A DNA stretch of 6,591 nucleotides from Bacillota bacterium (lineage in GTDB: Bacteria > Bacillota_A > Clostridia > Lachnospirales > Bianqueaceae), in contig JAFOIR010000179.1 in NCBI GenBank assembly GCA_017420625.1, forward strand, positions 1 to 6,591. The letters are read 5' to 3'. Of this stretch, positions 6,371 through 6,591 are shown piece by piece. Below the pieces are notes generated by a model. That model saw nothing but the letters and a program-made list of their open reading frames with translations, did no database searches and had not been told where the DNA came from. Numbering within the stretch: position 1 is the first letter of the stretch; every line of letters starts with the position of its first letter. Position numbers and translations under genes: made by a program.

Positions 6371-6376
6371 TCCTCT
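6371..6376 (-). promoter_or_regulatory. Ribosome binding site of the nuclease gene
   Basis: AGAGGA on the minus strand, 8 nt before the ATG at 6362. It decides the start against the open but start-codon-free extension that reaches an in-frame TAG at 6467-6465. Confidence 0.7.
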
Positions 6377-6381
6377 TTGTT

Positions 6382-6440
6382 TTCTTGGCGGGTTCTTTAT
6401 GGGGTTCTTGGTGGGTTTTCTTGGTGGGTTTCTTGGTGGG
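6382..6440. repeat. Five-unit tandem repeat just upstream of the nuclease ribosome binding site
   Basis: On the plus strand the unit TTCTTGGTGGG occurs perfectly three times (6405-6415, 6418-6428, 6430-6440). One further copy has a single change (TTCTTGGCGGG, 6382-6392) and one is degenerate (6393-6404). Unit starts are 11-13 nt apart. On the gene's strand it reads as CCCACCAAGAA repeats that end about 6 nt before the ribosome binding site. The G-rich strand offers five runs of at least three G with loops of 8-10 nt, a marginal quadruplex motif. Confidence 0.75.
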
Positions 6441-6469
6441 TTGATATTGACGTTGAATGAAAAACTAAC

Positions 6470-6520
6470 TTTTGACCGATATATCAAAACATGACCCAGA
6501 AGGGCTCCCAGGGGTCAAAA
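6470..6520. repeat. Nested inverted repeats upstream of the nuclease gene
   Basis: TTTTGACC (6470-6477) is repeated inverted as GGTCAAAA (6513-6520). Inside lie TTTTGA/TCAAAA arms (6470-6475 and 6484-6489, 8-bp spacer) and TGACCC/GGGTCA arms (6492-6497 and 6512-6517, 14-bp spacer). They may be operator sites between divergent genes. No convincing promoter for the nuclease gene was found in 6363-6591. Confidence 0.45.
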
Positions 6521-6555
6521 TGGAGCTTAAAACGGGTGCATATTTCAGAAAATCA

Positions 6556-6564
6556 TGGTATAAT
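6556..6564 (+). promoter_or_regulatory. Candidate rightward extended -10 promoter
   Basis: TGGTATAAT on the plus strand is a perfect extended -10 (TGn plus TATAAT at 6559-6564). No TTGACA-like -35 is present 17 bp upstream. Shortly downstream CAAAAG-GTG-CTTTTG (6571-6585) forms a 6-3-6 inverted repeat where an operator or leader hairpin could sit. The gene it would serve lies beyond the right edge, so this remains tentative. Confidence 0.45.
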
Positions 6565-6591
6565 GAGCCTCAAAAGGTGCTTTTGGTGAAA

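Noticed and set aside
6363..6464. N-terminal extension of the nuclease through the repeat
   Set aside because: The frame is open but contains only ATT as a conceivable start, while the ATG at 6362 has a well-placed AGAGGA site.
6276..6494. Plus-strand ORF with a glycine-rich hydrophobic stretch (GFLGGFLGG) resembling a small membrane protein
   Set aside because: The stretch is simply the translated tandem repeat, and the first third lies antisense to the nuclease N-terminus. No good ribosome binding site precedes the start.

Overview
The window looks like the chromosome of a low-to-mid GC, plant-polysaccharide-using Clostridia member, most likely a gut Lachnospiraceae-type bacterium. The clues are strong AGGAGG-type ribosome binding sites, a textbook vegetative promoter, a GH120 beta-xylosidase close to the Thermoanaerobacterium XylC type, and a Y-family polymerase of the UmuC/UvrX kind followed by a YolD-like small protein. 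The organism assignment is inference from gene types; no rRNA or other marker is present. All seven genes recognised are on the minus strand and are described from right to left, the direction of transcription.

Right part (6591-5130): a short upstream region with small inverted repeats, an outward-facing extended -10 near the right edge and a five-unit C-rich repeat. It is followed by a 410-residue protein with a C-terminal PD-(D/E)XK-type nuclease domain and an unrecognised N-terminal region.

Middle part (5129-2808): a compact four-gene cassette driven by a perfect TTGACA-17-TATAAT promoter that is bracketed by two inverted copies of a 14-bp element. Gene order is a DUF4406 protein (nucleoside 2-deoxyribosyltransferase-like fold), a Y-family translesion DNA polymerase overlapping it by 32 nt, a YolD-like 82-residue protein starting with GTG inside the polymerase's end, and an 85-residue unknown. 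The tight overlaps suggest one translationally coupled DNA-damage-tolerance unit, probably under a dedicated repressor. No clostridial or Bacillus LexA-type box is visible.

Left part (2807-1): a carbohydrate unit. A 159-bp intergenic region holds a -10 box embedded in a 21-bp inverted repeat and a second 20-bp palindrome before the ribosome binding site. Then come the GH120 beta-xylosidase, an intercistronic hairpin, and the first 164 residues of a serine hydrolase of the beta-lactamase/esterase (SxxK) family that runs off the left edge. The xylosidase would split xylo-oligosaccharides in the cytoplasm; the hydrolase might be an accessory esterase, but its substrate is not shown here.

The best candidates for something undescribed are the promoter bracketed by 14-bp elements, and the coupling of a nucleotide-metabolism-type DUF4406 protein to an error-prone polymerase with two small partner proteins.
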